A DNA stretch of 64,000 nucleotides, taken from assembly GCF_000368145.1 (NCBI RefSeq), contig NZ_KB849287.1:179903-243902 (forward strand). The letters are read 5' to 3'. The notes under the pieces were generated by a model. The model searched no databases and was not told the origin of the DNA. It saw only the letters and a program-made list of their open reading frames with translations. How positions within the stretch are numbered: the stretch's first letter is position 1; the number at the start of each line of letters is the position of its first letter. The stretch comes from Acinetobacter guillouiae CIP 63.46 (GTDB lineage Bacteria; Pseudomonadota; Gammaproteobacteria; Pseudomonadales; Moraxellaceae). This document shows, in pieces, positions 26,015-35,101 of the stretch. A program made the position numbers and the translations under genes.

Positions 26015-26207
26015 GATCTTTCCTAAAGACGCTTAATATCTAGTAAATGTTTTTTTATCATACCGAAGAAAACACAGATGTCTATCTATTAAATTAGGTA
26101 AATAGATGAATGTATGTGTCATATTATAGATATATTGCAAGCCTTATTCATTATTTGAGTTTGTGTTAAAATTATTGATTGATTTCGCTTCTTTTTGAGA
26201 ATAGATA

Positions 26208-26465
26208 ATGTCTGAACCGATGCCTACAGCAAGCATTCAATTAAACACGCGTGGACTACGTTGTCCTGAGCCTGTAATGATGTTGCATCAAGCAATTCGT
26301 AAATCTAAATCAGGTGATGTCGTTGAAGTATTTGCAACTGATAATTCAACCTCTTGGGACATTCCTAAATTTTGTATGCATCTCGGTCATGAGTTGATTT
26401 TACAAGAAGAAGTACTAGATGATGCCGGAAATAAGGAATTTCATTATTTAGTGAAGAAAGGTTAA
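26208..26465 (+). CDS. tusA: TusA-family sulfurtransferase
   Basis: An 85-residue TusA/SirA-type sulfur carrier. The motif RGLRCPEPVMMLHQAI holds the CPxP active site with the sulfur-carrying Cys at residue 19. VFATDNSTSWDIPKFCMHLGHEL follows the family pattern, including D..T..DIP and the LGHE end. In E. coli TusA passes sulfur from IscS to the TusBCD relay for 2-thiouridine of tRNA; orthology to that member is likely but not certain, since several paralogs share the fold. It is monocistronic, followed by very AT-rich DNA (26466-26707) that leads into the vgrG island. Confidence 0.85.
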   Translation: MSEPMPTASIQLNTRGLRCPEPVMMLHQAIRKSKSGDVVEVFATDNSTSWDIPKFCMHLGHELILQEEVLDDAGNKEFHYLVKKG

Positions 26466-26707
26466 AAGATCATGATGGGTGGAAATCAGTCTATGTTATA
26501 TGTGATGATTTCCCTTTTATTGATTTAATAATATTGAAATTTATTTAGCCTATTTTTAATAGTTAATAAATTTATGTTATATTCAATTTATTGAATTTTA
26601 ATAATTATATTGTGGTTATTGAATCATTTTACAAAATTAAAAATGACAGAATTTTGACTTATGATTATAATCTAAACATATTTTTTAATAATAATTAACT
26701 CATTCAA

Positions 26708-29527
26708 ATGAACAGCTTAGTAAATAGCATTTATAAAATATTGGATCAGCTTGGACTAAACGCACAAAAACGAGCTTTGCATATCCAATTTAGCAATACA
26801 GACTTAAACAACCAAGTCTTCTTACAACGCATCGATGGACAACATGGTCTAAACCAAGGTGTATCTGTTGAACTGATTTGCCTTGCCACTTCAGCAACGA
26901 TTCCGCTTAAACAATTCATTGGTAGCCGAGTGGCCATTGATCAAGTCACAGATCATGGACAACTGTTTCGTAGCACAGGGGTAATTACTGAGGCCGCACA
27001 AGGGCAAAGTGATGGCGCACTAACGCTATATAAACTCAAACTCGAAGATGCCACTTCACTATGGCATAAACGCCGTAACAGCCGAGTGTTTATGAATAAG
27101 TCGGTTGTGCAAGTCATAGAAACCCTTTTTAAAGAATGGCAAGACAGAAGCCCACTCTTTGCCTCCAGTCTAAGCCTCGATAAAAGTGGCCTGAAAAAAG
27201 ATTACGATATCCGCCCATTCATTATGCAGAGTAACGAAAGCGACTATGCATTTTTAACCCGCCTGATGCGCAGTGAAGGGATCAACTGGTTGATTGATGA
27301 AGCACAATTGATTGTGCCTAGTTCTGCGACTCAAATTCAGCCACAAAAACTGCGTTTGGTGGATGATAACAGCGAATACAAAGCGCTAGATCGAAGAAGG
27401 ATCCGCTTCCATCGTAGCAGTGCCACAGAACAACAAGACAGCATCACCAGCTTTATCGGACAACGTAGCTTACAACCCACCGCTGTCCACGTACAACGCT
27501 GGCAAGCAGATGTGTTAGAACAAGAAGAGGGTGCAGGCAGTGTTCAAAGCAAACACCAGCACAGTCAAAATCAGAACAATGCCAGTCTCGGTTTAGAACA
27601 AGCTTGGCATATCAGTCCGGCATGGATTCAAGACCTGAATGGTGGAGATCAAGCAACTGCTTCAAATAACAATCAGATTGAAAAGATTAACCAAAGCCTC
27701 AGTCATTATTACGATGCTCAATCCAAACAATTTGTTGCCAACTCCACTGTACGTGATGCACAAGTAGGTTACTGGTTTGAGTTAAACGAACACCCAGAAA
27801 TAGATCAACACAGTGGCTCAGACAAAGAGTTTCTGATTACGTCAAAGACATTCTATAACCAAAATAACTTACCCAAAGATCTGAATGAGCAAATCAATCG
27901 CTTGCTCGAACAAAGTAACTGGGTCAATTCAAATAAAGTAGACAACAACAGCGATGAACGTCAAGCCAATCAATTGGTGCTACAACGCCGTAATATCACC
28001 ACTGTTCCTGAATACCATCCACTACAACACCGTCCAAGTACCCATCCACAACGAGCTAAAGTGGTTGGACCAAGTGGAGAGGAAATTCATGTCGATGAAT
28101 GGGGACGTATTAAAGTTCGCTTTCTGTTTACCCGCAATGAAGATCACAGTCACGATGGTGGTGCAGGGAGCAATGACAACGACACCGATTCCGCTTGGGT
28201 GGATGTACTGACCCCGTGGGCAGGTGAAGGCTATGGTGCGCGGTTCTTACCGAGGATTGGTGAGATTGTGGTGATAGATTTCTTTGATGGCAATATTGAC
28301 CGACCATTTGTGGTGGGGCGTATTCATGAAGCACAACGAAATCCAACGAAATTTGATGACAAAGGCCAATTGCCTGATACCAAAAAATTAGCAGGGATCA
28401 AAAGTCGAGAAGTTAAAGGCAGTGGCTATGGCCAGCTTAGATTTGACGATACCACAGAGCAAATCAGCAGCCAGCTACAAAGTAGTCACGGCGCGAGCCA
28501 ACTTAACCTTGGTAATCTGAGTCATCCTAAAGAAACCGATACCAGTGAAGGGCGAGGCGAAGGCTTTGAACTAAGAACAGACCAATGGGGAGCAGTGCGT
28601 GCAGGACAAGGTTTATTGCTGAGTACCCATGCTCAAGACTCAGCTTCAGGTAACCATCTCGATGCGACCGCCGCCAAAAGTCAGTTAGAAAGTAGTCTAA
28701 ATAATTCCAAGGCCTTAAGTGAAGTTGCCAAGAACCAGCAAACTGATCCTTTAGAAAATTTAGATCATTTGAAATCGTTTATTTCATCTTTGGAAAAAGA
28801 TGAATCCAGTGAAGCAAAAAGCCAAGCAGATACCTTTAAGCAAGCTCTAATGTTATTGGCTTCACCCAATTCGGTTGCGTTTGCTACTAATGAAGATCTA
28901 CATCTTTCTGCCGATCGACAAATCTATGAAACTGCGGGTGATAGTATTCAATTGAGTACGCAAAAGAATTTAGTTGCACATGCACAATCAAAGATCAGTC
29001 TTTTTGCGGCACAAGAAGGGGCAAGATTATTTGCAGGGAAAGGTAAAGTTGAAATCCAAGCACAAGGCGATGGTGCGGATTTGATTGCACGTAAAGGTAT
29101 TCAGATTATTTCAACTGAAGAAAAGATTGAGATTAAAGCGGATAAGAAAATTATTTTGATTGCAGATGGTTCGCAAGTTGAAATTAGTAGTGCAGGTGTT
29201 TTACCGACCACTGCGGGTAAGTTTGAGAGTAAGGCGGGGCAGCATAAGTTTTTGGGTGGGCAAAAAATAGATGCAAAAATAGAAGAGTTACCACTATTAG
29301 GCTTAAATTATTTAAGTTTTTTTGCTACTGATAAAAAAGGAAATAAGTTACCAGCTGGAACGGGTTATGTTTTATATGGTTCAGATGGTAGTGTAATAAC
29401 TGGAAAATTATCTGAAGATGGATTCATTAAGACTCCTCCATCAAGCGAGCCGAAAGAGTATACAATTATTCTGGATGACCCTAGATTTGATATAAAAAAC
29501 AAAGATATAGATGGGGGTGGGTTTTGA
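26708..29527 (+). CDS. vgrG: Type VI secretion spike protein VgrG with C-terminal cargo adaptor
   Basis: VgrG trimers form the puncturing tip of the type VI system and carry effectors. Within 939 residues: gp27/gp44-like base (about 15-400, with KRALHIQFSN and FIMQSNESDYAFLTRLMRSEGI), the gp5-type OB domain (about 445-550, DEWGRIKVRFLF, SAWVDVLTPWAGEGYGARFL, GDGNI-like turn FFDGNIDRPFVVGRIH), a linker, DUF2345 (about 720-850, beta-helix repeats such as FAAQEGARLFAGKGKVEIQ), and a tail of about 85 residues that looks like a transthyretin-type sandwich (GTGYVLYGSDGSVITGKLSEDG). The tail probably docks the next gene product. The base composition turns AT-rich from about 29270 on. The stop overlaps the effector start. 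No other type VI structural genes are present. Confidence 0.96.
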   Translation: MNSLVNSIYKILDQLGLNAQKRALHIQFSNTDLNNQVFLQRIDGQHGLNQGVSVELICLATSATIPLKQFIGSRVAIDQVTDHGQLFRSTGVITEAAQGQSDGALTLYKLKLEDATSLWHKRRNSRVFMNKSVVQVIETLFKEWQDRSPLFASSLSLDKSGLKKDYDIRPFIMQSNESDYAFLTRLMRSEGINWLIDEAQLIVPSSATQIQPQKLRLVDDNSEYKALDRRRIRFHRSSATEQQDSITSFIGQRSLQPTAVHVQRWQADVLEQEEGAGSVQSKHQHSQNQNNASLGLEQAWHISPAWIQDLNGGDQATASNNNQIEKINQSLSHYYDAQSKQFVANSTVRDAQVGYWFELNEHPEIDQHSGSDKEFLITSKTFYNQNNLPKDLNEQINRLLEQSNWVNSNKVDNNSDERQANQLVLQRRNITTVPEYHPLQHRPSTHPQRAKVVGPSGEEIHVDEWGRIKVRFLFTRNEDHSHDGGAGSNDNDTDSAWVDVLTPWAGEGYGARFLPRIGEIVVIDFFDGNIDRPFVVGRIHEAQRNPTKFDDKGQLPDTKKLAGIKSREVKGSGYGQLRFDDTTEQISSQLQSSHGASQLNLGNLSHPKETDTSEGRGEGFELRTDQWGAVRAGQGLLLSTHAQDSASGNHLDATAAKSQLESSLNNSKALSEVAKNQQTDPLENLDHLKSFISSLEKDESSEAKSQADTFKQALMLLASPNSVAFATNEDLHLSADRQIYETAGDSIQLSTQKNLVAHAQSKISLFAAQEGARLFAGKGKVEIQAQGDGADLIARKGIQIISTEEKIEIKADKKIILIADGSQVEISSAGVLPTTAGKFESKAGQHKFLGGQKIDAKIEELPLLGLNYLSFFATDKKGNKLPAGTGYVLYGSDGSVITGKLSEDGFIKTPPSSEPKEYTIILDDPRFDIKNKDIDGGGF

Positions 29528-30507
29528 TAACTGCCAGATTGAAATTACTAGTTGATAGTCCAATTCTTTGGCCACATATTAAGTATAGAATGTTTAGTTT
29601 AAAACGAGGCTGGTTAGATAGCTCTCCTCAAAGTTTTGAAGTGAAAAATAATGGTGCGTATGGAATAACCAAAATTTATGATTGTTTTAAAGACGAAAAA
29701 TTGAGTTGTGAAGTAGTATATGGACCTAATAAAAAAGTAAATTTTAAAGTTCTAGCATTAGAAAAAGGTTCATTTGATCAATCAACACAAAAACTTCCTA
29801 GCTCAACCTCAACACAAAATCCAGATTTTTCAAATAAAAGGGATGTTAAAATTCCACCGAAACCTATACCGAAGGCAATTATTTTTTTTATAGGTGGTGC
29901 GGGAGATAAAAAAGCATATGCGGGGAGTGGGCCAAATAGAAATGTGATATACGTGCTGAAAAATTATTATAATCAAGCAGCTAAAGACCTTACAGAAGTT
30001 GAAAATGAATTGGTGATTGCAAATCGAGGAGAAACCTATTTAGGATATTATGAAATTTATAAGCTGACAGATATTCAAAAAAATGTAATCGAAAAAATAC
30101 CGAATAAAGATGTTTTAGTCTATATTATTGGTCACAGTTTAGGTGGATGGAATGGAGCACATCTTTCAAGTATTTTAACTAAACAAGGTTATAAAATAGA
30201 AATGCTTATAACATTAGATCCTGTAGGAACAAATGTTGAAGTTAGTGTAATATCAGATATTTATTGGAAATATCCTGTAGTTAATGCAAAAACATGGATT
30301 AATATAAGTTGCTCACCGAAAAGTTATAATTTTAGTGATCTTGTAGCAGATGTAGGGGGACAATGGAGACCCAAAAAGGGTCCTACGTATAATGTAGAAA
30401 CAACAGCTAATCATGTGGATGCAGAGTTAATTTTAGACACAAAAGTAGTCGGAGATTTAACTGGATTAAATTTATTAATGGCTTCTCTAAAGAGTAATTT
30501 GAAATGA
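29524..30507 (+). CDS. Type VI lipase effector candidate (alpha/beta hydrolase, GHSLGG)
   Basis: A 327-residue protein that begins with TTG at 29524, overlapping the vgrG stop (TTGA). GGGGGTGGG lies just before it. The N-terminal 100 residues look like a beta-rich adaptor. A proline-rich link (STSTQNPDFSNKRDVKIPPKPIPK) leads to an alpha/beta-hydrolase domain. The nucleophile elbow is GHSLGG with Ser205. Asp232 (in TLDPVGT) and His297 (in TANHVDAEL) stand in order for a Ser-Asp-His triad. The nearest functional class is the Tle lipase/phospholipase effectors, but the subfamily and substrate are not settled. The following lipoprotein is the expected periplasmic immunity protein. Confidence 0.8.
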   Translation: MITARLKLLVDSPILWPHIKYRMFSLKRGWLDSSPQSFEVKNNGAYGITKIYDCFKDEKLSCEVVYGPNKKVNFKVLALEKGSFDQSTQKLPSSTSTQNPDFSNKRDVKIPPKPIPKAIIFFIGGAGDKKAYAGSGPNRNVIYVLKNYYNQAAKDLTEVENELVIANRGETYLGYYEIYKLTDIQKNVIEKIPNKDVLVYIIGHSLGGWNGAHLSSILTKQGYKIEMLITLDPVGTNVEVSVISDIYWKYPVVNAKTWINISCSPKSYNFSDLVADVGGQWRPKKGPTYNVETTANHVDAELILDTKVVGDLTGLNLLMASLKSNLK

Positions 30508-30968
30508 AAAAAATAAATAAATTTAAATTTTTTCTAGCTTTGTTATTCTTAAGTGGGTGCACAAACTCAAATGATATCATTATAAAATATAGTGATGCCA
30601 GCTTGGATTCTAATAATAATATTAATTTAAAGTTTGAAGCTAATAAAGATTTTTCAAATCGTGGAAGCAATGAAACTGGTAGTTACATATATTGTGCATT
30701 AGATGATACTTTTAATGTAAATAATGGAAATTTTGAACCTGATGAAAACTTAAATGCTTTGGAAGGAGTGATTTCAAGAACTGAGCATGCGAAGTTCAAT
30801 AAACAAACACAAATGTATAGTTACAATGTCCTTTTAATGCATACGAAAAAACCTGAATTTTCAAATGTTAAAAGAAATATTAACTGTAAGGTTTTTACAG
30901 CAAAAATTTTTGGCGGGCTTAAACACTCTAATGTTATTGAAATACCTTATAAAATATTAGCGAAATAG
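30504..30968 (+). CDS. Lipoprotein, probable immunity protein for the lipase effector
   Basis: A 154-residue lipoprotein: MKKINKFKFFLALLFLSGC with the lipobox LSGC and Cys at residue 19. The mature part is about 135 residues with two more Cys (YCALDD, NCKVFT) that may pair. The ATG overlaps the effector stop by 4 bases (ATGA), so the two are translated together. Immunity proteins to Tle-type lipases are periplasmic or lipid-anchored in several studied pairs, because the substrate lipids are reached from the periplasm. I do not recognise a named family. Function is inferred from position and export signal. Confidence 0.7.
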   Translation: MKKINKFKFFLALLFLSGCTNSNDIIIKYSDASLDSNNNINLKFEANKDFSNRGSNETGSYIYCALDDTFNVNNGNFEPDENLNALEGVISRTEHAKFNKQTQMYSYNVLLMHTKKPEFSNVKRNINCKVFTAKIFGGLKHSNVIEIPYKILAK

Positions 30969-30981
30969 ACTTAATTTAGAA

Positions 30982-31334
30982 ATGAAAATTATATATTTAT
31001 TTCCAATATTTTTTTATATTAGGTTGCAGCCATCAAATAAAGATTGAACCTAATAATTTGCCAGAAATGAAGTATGGCAAGAAATACGATAATAGAAATT
31101 GAGAAGTTAAATATATTTGGTGAACTTGTTATAAAAACAGATTTACCTGATAACTCAGGTATTAATATAGAAAAAGTAGGGGAGAATGACTTTCTTTATC
31201 AAAATTCTATAAGAATATATGGAGTACCTAAAGTTAAAGGTAATTATTATATTTTATTAGATGGTAATTTTAGAGGTGGAGCTTTTGGTGGGATGACTAA
31301 TTTTAAGAAAAAATATGATGTCATCATAAAATAA
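30982..31334 (+). pseudogene. Second lipoprotein gene with two frameshifts
   Basis: From the ATG at 30982 the frame gives MKIIYLFPIFF, then breaks in a run of seven T (31009-31015). One base fewer would continue ILGCSHQIKIEPNNLPEMK, a proper lipobox (ILGC) and mature start. A second one-base insertion near base 31090 breaks it again after MKYGKKY; the next frame continues IIEIEKLNIFGELVIKTDL to a stop at 31334. The remaining open frame begins at 31074 but lacks the signal peptide. The repaired protein would be an Ig-like lipoprotein of about 115 residues. Both faults are one-base insertions, one in a homopolymer, so sequencing error must be considered. Confidence 0.65.
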
Positions 31335-31540
31335 CACATAATGATTTTACGTAAAAAATAAACTTACTTGGATAGTATTAGAGAGGTGAGTGATTTCTAT
31401 CAATAGAATAAAAGTGTTAATAATAAAATAACATTAAATCCAAGAATTTCACCAGTAGATTGGATAACAATGGGGAGTTTAAGAGATTCAGAGAATTCAG
31501 TTTTTAAAGATGAAAAACCCGCCGAAGCGGGTTTATTTAT
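31335..31540. other. End of the vgrG island
   Basis: AT-rich DNA with no intact gene. A plus-strand frame from about 31410 reads NPRISPVDWITMGSLRDSEN and runs through the terminator, so it may be a protein remnant. The terminator at 31515-31534 closes the convergent ETF-QO gene. Confidence 0.35.
31515..31534 (-). terminator. Rho-independent terminator of the ETF-QO gene
   Basis: AAACCCGC (31515-31522), loop CGAA, GCGGGTTT (31527-31534). On the minus strand five T follow. The plus strand has a weaker T-rich tail, so it may work in both directions. Confidence 0.85.
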
Positions 31541-33253
31541 TTACATATTTGGATAGTTTGGACCACCGCCACCCTCAGGTGTTACCCAAGTGATGTTCTG
31601 AGATGGATCTTTGATATCGCAAGTCTTACAGTGAACACAGTTCGCAGCATTAATCTGGAAGCGCTTAGAACCATCATCATTTTCCATAATCTCGTAAACA
31701 CCAGCAGGACAGTAGCGTTGAGCTGGCTCATCCCATTTCGGTAAGTTGACATTGACTGGAATCGAAGCATCGGTCAGCTTTAAGTGAGCTGGCTGATTCT
31801 CTTCATGTACGGTATTCGATACAAATACAGAAGATAAACGATCAAAGGTTAATTTACCGTCTGGCTTTGGATAAGTAGGTTTAAATGTCGCAGCATCTAC
31901 AGTTTTTAATGCACTAAAGTCAGGTGCAAGGTCATGTAGGGTAAATGGCACTTTAAAGATATTTTGATCGATAAAGTTAAATGCACCACCCATCCATAAA
32001 CCGAATTTATGCATTGCTGGGCCAAAGTTACGCGAACGATGTAACTCTTCTTTTAACCAACTGTTGTTGAATTTGTCAGTATAAGCAGTCAATTCTTTAG
32101 CAAAGAAGTCTTCGCCTTCAGCCACACGCGCAACCGCTAAATCACCACCTTTCTCATGGCCTGCTTGAATTGCTTCAAATACAGCTTCACCACACAACAT
32201 ACCCGATTTCATCGCAGTATGAGAGCCTTTGATTTTAGCAAAGTTTAAGAAACCTGCATCATCACCAATTAAGCAACCGCCTGGGAAGGTCAGTTTAGGT
32301 AGAGAGTTTAGACCGCCTTTAACAACTGCACGTGCGCCATAAGAAATACGTTTACCACCTTCAAGATATTGCTTGATTAGAGGATGTGTTTTCCAACGTT
32401 GCATTTCAGCAAAAGGATACATGTGTGGATTTTCATAAGATAAATCGACAATCATACCCAAGGTCACTTGGTTGTTTTCAGCGTGATATAACCACCAACC
32501 GCCTGAAGAACCTGTTTCTGCCAAAGGCCAGCCTGAACCATGCATCACTAAACCTGGTTTATGTTTTGCAGGGTCGATTTCCCAAAGTTCTTTGATTCCG
32601 ATACCGTAATGTTGCGGATCAGCATCTTGATCTAAGTTGTATTTTGCAATCAGACGTTTACCGAGATGTCCACGGCAACCTTCTGCAAAAATTGTGTATT
32701 TTGCATGAAGTTCATAGCCAGGAGTAAAGTTATGAGTAGGCTCACCATCTTTACCAATACCCATATCACCAGTTTGGATACCTTTTACAGAACCATCTTC
32801 ATGATAAAGGATTTCTGAGGCAGCAAAGCCAGGGAAGATAGAAACTTCTAACTCTTCCGCTTTTTGACCTAACCAACGCACTACATTACCCAATGAAATA
32901 ACATAGTTACCATCATTGTGCATGGTTTTAGGAACCATCCAATGCGGTGCTTCTTGTGACTTTTCAGCAGACATGAGGAAATAAGTTTTGTCCTCTGTCA
33001 CAGGTACATTTAAAGGTGCACCTTGTTCTTTCCAGTCAGGGAAAAGTTCATTGATTGCACGAGGTTCAAGTACAGCACCAGAAAGGATATGCGCACCAAC
33101 TTCAGAGCCTTTTTCAACCACACAGACGGAAAGGTCTGGAAGATTGTTTTCAAGAGCTAATTGACGAATTTTAATCGCAGCAGAAAGACCCGCAGGGCCT
33201 GCGCCTACGATCACTACGTCAAACTCCATCGATTCGCGTTCGATGTGTTCCAT
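31541..33253 (-). CDS. Electron transfer flavoprotein-ubiquinone oxidoreductase
   Basis: ETF-QO passes electrons from ETF, loaded by acyl-CoA and other dehydrogenases, to ubiquinone at the inner membrane. The 570 residues match the family. The FAD loop is VVIVGAGPAGLSAAI at about 14-28. The C-terminus binds a 4Fe-4S cluster through Cys515 (CPAGVYEI), Cys539, Cys542 and Cys545 (NCVHCKTCDI). The sequence ends GGGGPNYPNM, typical for the family. AGGAG lies 6 bases before the ATG at 33253. The etfAB genes are not adjacent. The large acyl-CoA dehydrogenase at 49359 is a possible electron source in the same cell. Confidence 0.96.
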   Translation of the reverse strand: MEHIERESMEFDVVIVGAGPAGLSAAIKIRQLALENNLPDLSVCVVEKGSEVGAHILSGAVLEPRAINELFPDWKEQGAPLNVPVTEDKTYFLMSAEKSQEAPHWMVPKTMHNDGNYVISLGNVVRWLGQKAEELEVSIFPGFAASEILYHEDGSVKGIQTGDMGIGKDGEPTHNFTPGYELHAKYTIFAEGCRGHLGKRLIAKYNLDQDADPQHYGIGIKELWEIDPAKHKPGLVMHGSGWPLAETGSSGGWWLYHAENNQVTLGMIVDLSYENPHMYPFAEMQRWKTHPLIKQYLEGGKRISYGARAVVKGGLNSLPKLTFPGGCLIGDDAGFLNFAKIKGSHTAMKSGMLCGEAVFEAIQAGHEKGGDLAVARVAEGEDFFAKELTAYTDKFNNSWLKEELHRSRNFGPAMHKFGLWMGGAFNFIDQNIFKVPFTLHDLAPDFSALKTVDAATFKPTYPKPDGKLTFDRLSSVFVSNTVHEENQPAHLKLTDASIPVNVNLPKWDEPAQRYCPAGVYEIMENDDGSKRFQINAANCVHCKTCDIKDPSQNITWVTPEGGGGPNYPNM

Positions 33254-33456
33254 GTAGGACTCCTCATATTTCTAAGGGTGGCAACCGTGAGCATTTATTG
33301 GGAATTAATAAATCGGTGCTGCCATGAGTGTTCTAAAAATTCCGTGATACGAATTAACGCTCGTACCAATAATATATTTTGCGCTAGTATAGTTAGAAAC
33401 CCTAATCTAGCCAATTGGCTGAGTCGTATTATTTTTAAGTCAGCAAGGCATAAACC

Positions 33457-34068
33457 ATGGTAAATCAAAATAATTCAACATCAGCGGCTCAAAATCAGCC
33501 AGATTCTGATAATAAAAACTTAATGAGCATTGCACAATACTTAAAAGATGTACAGGCGGGTCACAAAAGGTCAATACCCCCTTTAGAGCAGTGGCAGCCA
33601 AAGCATTGTGGCAAAATGGATTTGACGGTAAAAGCCAATGGAGAATGGTGGCACGAAGGTCAATTGATCAAACGCCAAGCGCTTTTAGACCTGTTTACAA
33701 AAGTACTTTGGAAAGAAGACGGAAAGTTCTATTTAAAAACCCCAGTTGAACAGATTGAAATTCAAGTTGAGGATGAACCTTTATTGGTCAATCAAATTGA
33801 TCAAGTGAATCTCGATGGACAGGTCTATCTACAAGTTACCACCACCAATCAAGACATTACACTGATTGATCCAGAACACCCTATTTTTATGCGTGAATAT
33901 CAAGGTGAGTTAAGACCTTATGTACATATTCGTTTCGGGATAAATGCCTTGATTCAACGTTCTGCTTTTTTCCACCTGATTGAATATGGGAAATTGCTTG
34001 AAAATGAACAAGGAGATACCATTTTATCTTTAGAAAGTGGTGATTTTCACTTGCAATTAGGGACTTGA
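33457..34068 (+). CDS. DUF1285-family protein
   Basis: A 203-residue soluble protein. After a polar N-terminus (Gln/Asn/Ser-rich, about 35 residues) it shows the DUF1285 pattern: PPLEQWQPKHCGKMDLTVKANGEWWHEGQLIKRQ, FTKVLWKEDGKFYLKTPVEQIEIQVEDEPLLV, and later LRPYVHIRFGINALIQRSAFFHLIEYG. The structure known for the family is two beta domains, and the role is unknown. It is directly followed by murI, whose possible starts lie within 50 bases of its stop, so the two probably share a transcript. Confidence 0.85.
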   Translation: MVNQNNSTSAAQNQPDSDNKNLMSIAQYLKDVQAGHKRSIPPLEQWQPKHCGKMDLTVKANGEWWHEGQLIKRQALLDLFTKVLWKEDGKFYLKTPVEQIEIQVEDEPLLVNQIDQVNLDGQVYLQVTTTNQDITLIDPEHPIFMREYQGELRPYVHIRFGINALIQRSAFFHLIEYGKLLENEQGDTILSLESGDFHLQLGT

Positions 34069-34115
34069 GGTTTAATCTTATTATTTATTTTTACCGTATG
34101 CCAATAGTGGATCAA

Positions 34116-34994
34116 ATGAGCGCGATTCTTCCTCTCTCTCCTCTAGAAAATCCAATGCCAAAAGCCTTGGCAGATGCCCCGATTGGTATTTTTGATTCAG
34201 GTATCGGTGGGCTTTCTATTGCACAGGAAATTGCCAATTATTTGCCAAATGAACGTATTGTTTATTATGCTGATACTGCACATGTCCCTTATGGCCCCCG
34301 TACGGATCAAAATATCCGTGAATTAACTGCACAAGCAATTGAATGGTTATATCGTCAAGGTTGTAAAATCGCAGTTGTAGCATGTAATACCGCTTCAGCA
34401 TTTAGTCTGGATTATTTACGTGATCATTATGGTGAAAACTTTCCTATTGTTGGACTGGTGCCTGCTTTAAAACCAGCAGTGCTACAAACCCAGTCTAAAG
34501 TGGTTTCAGTTTTGGCTACACCTGCCACTTTTCGTGGAAAATTGATCAAAGATGTGATGCAGCGTTTTGCAGAACCTGCCAATGTTGAAGTACTGACGAT
34601 TACCAATCTTGAACTGGTTCCCTTGATTGAATCTGGACGTTATAACAGTTTGGAATGTAAACATAGCCTGCAAAAGGTTTTAGATCCAGTTATTGCAAAA
34701 GGTTCAGATTATTTGGTGTTGGGTTGCACTCATTACCCTTATTTAAAACAGAGTATTCAAGAATTATACGGTCCTCAGCTTAACTTAATTGATTCTGGAT
34801 TGGCCGTTGCACGACAAACGGCGCGTATATTGTTAAAAAATGAGTTAATATCAAGCAGCTTGCAAGAAAAAGGGGTGCGTTTACAATGTTTTGTGAGTGG
34901 GGGAAATGCAAAAGAATTAGAAAATGTCATCAAACATCTAATACAACCAAAAATTACATGGTCTGTAGAAAATATTGTTGAAAAACTCGGCTAA
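34116..34994 (+). CDS. murI: Glutamate racemase
   Basis: MurI converts L-glutamate to D-glutamate for peptidoglycan, in the cytoplasm. Both catalytic cysteines are present, in VVACNTASAF and LGCTHYPYL, with the substrate motif PIGIFDSGIGG at the start of the domain. The product from the ATG at 34116 has 292 residues. Other starts are possible: ATG at 34098 or 34155, and the open frame runs back to a TTG at 34065. The site at 34116 is chosen because GTGGA precedes it and the length before the conserved PKALADAPIG is modest. It lies just after the DUF1285 gene. Confidence 0.93.
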   Translation: MSAILPLSPLENPMPKALADAPIGIFDSGIGGLSIAQEIANYLPNERIVYYADTAHVPYGPRTDQNIRELTAQAIEWLYRQGCKIAVVACNTASAFSLDYLRDHYGENFPIVGLVPALKPAVLQTQSKVVSVLATPATFRGKLIKDVMQRFAEPANVEVLTITNLELVPLIESGRYNSLECKHSLQKVLDPVIAKGSDYLVLGCTHYPYLKQSIQELYGPQLNLIDSGLAVARQTARILLKNELISSSLQEKGVRLQCFVSGGNAKELENVIKHLIQPKITWSVENIVEKLG

Positions 34995-35101
34995 TTCTTT
35001 CAATATTGAACAGATTTAATATATTTTCATAAGTGTAGGGCATATCAAACTTAAAGCTCATGGATGGATTTAAGTAGGGTGTGACAAGAATGGGTTAACC
35101 T

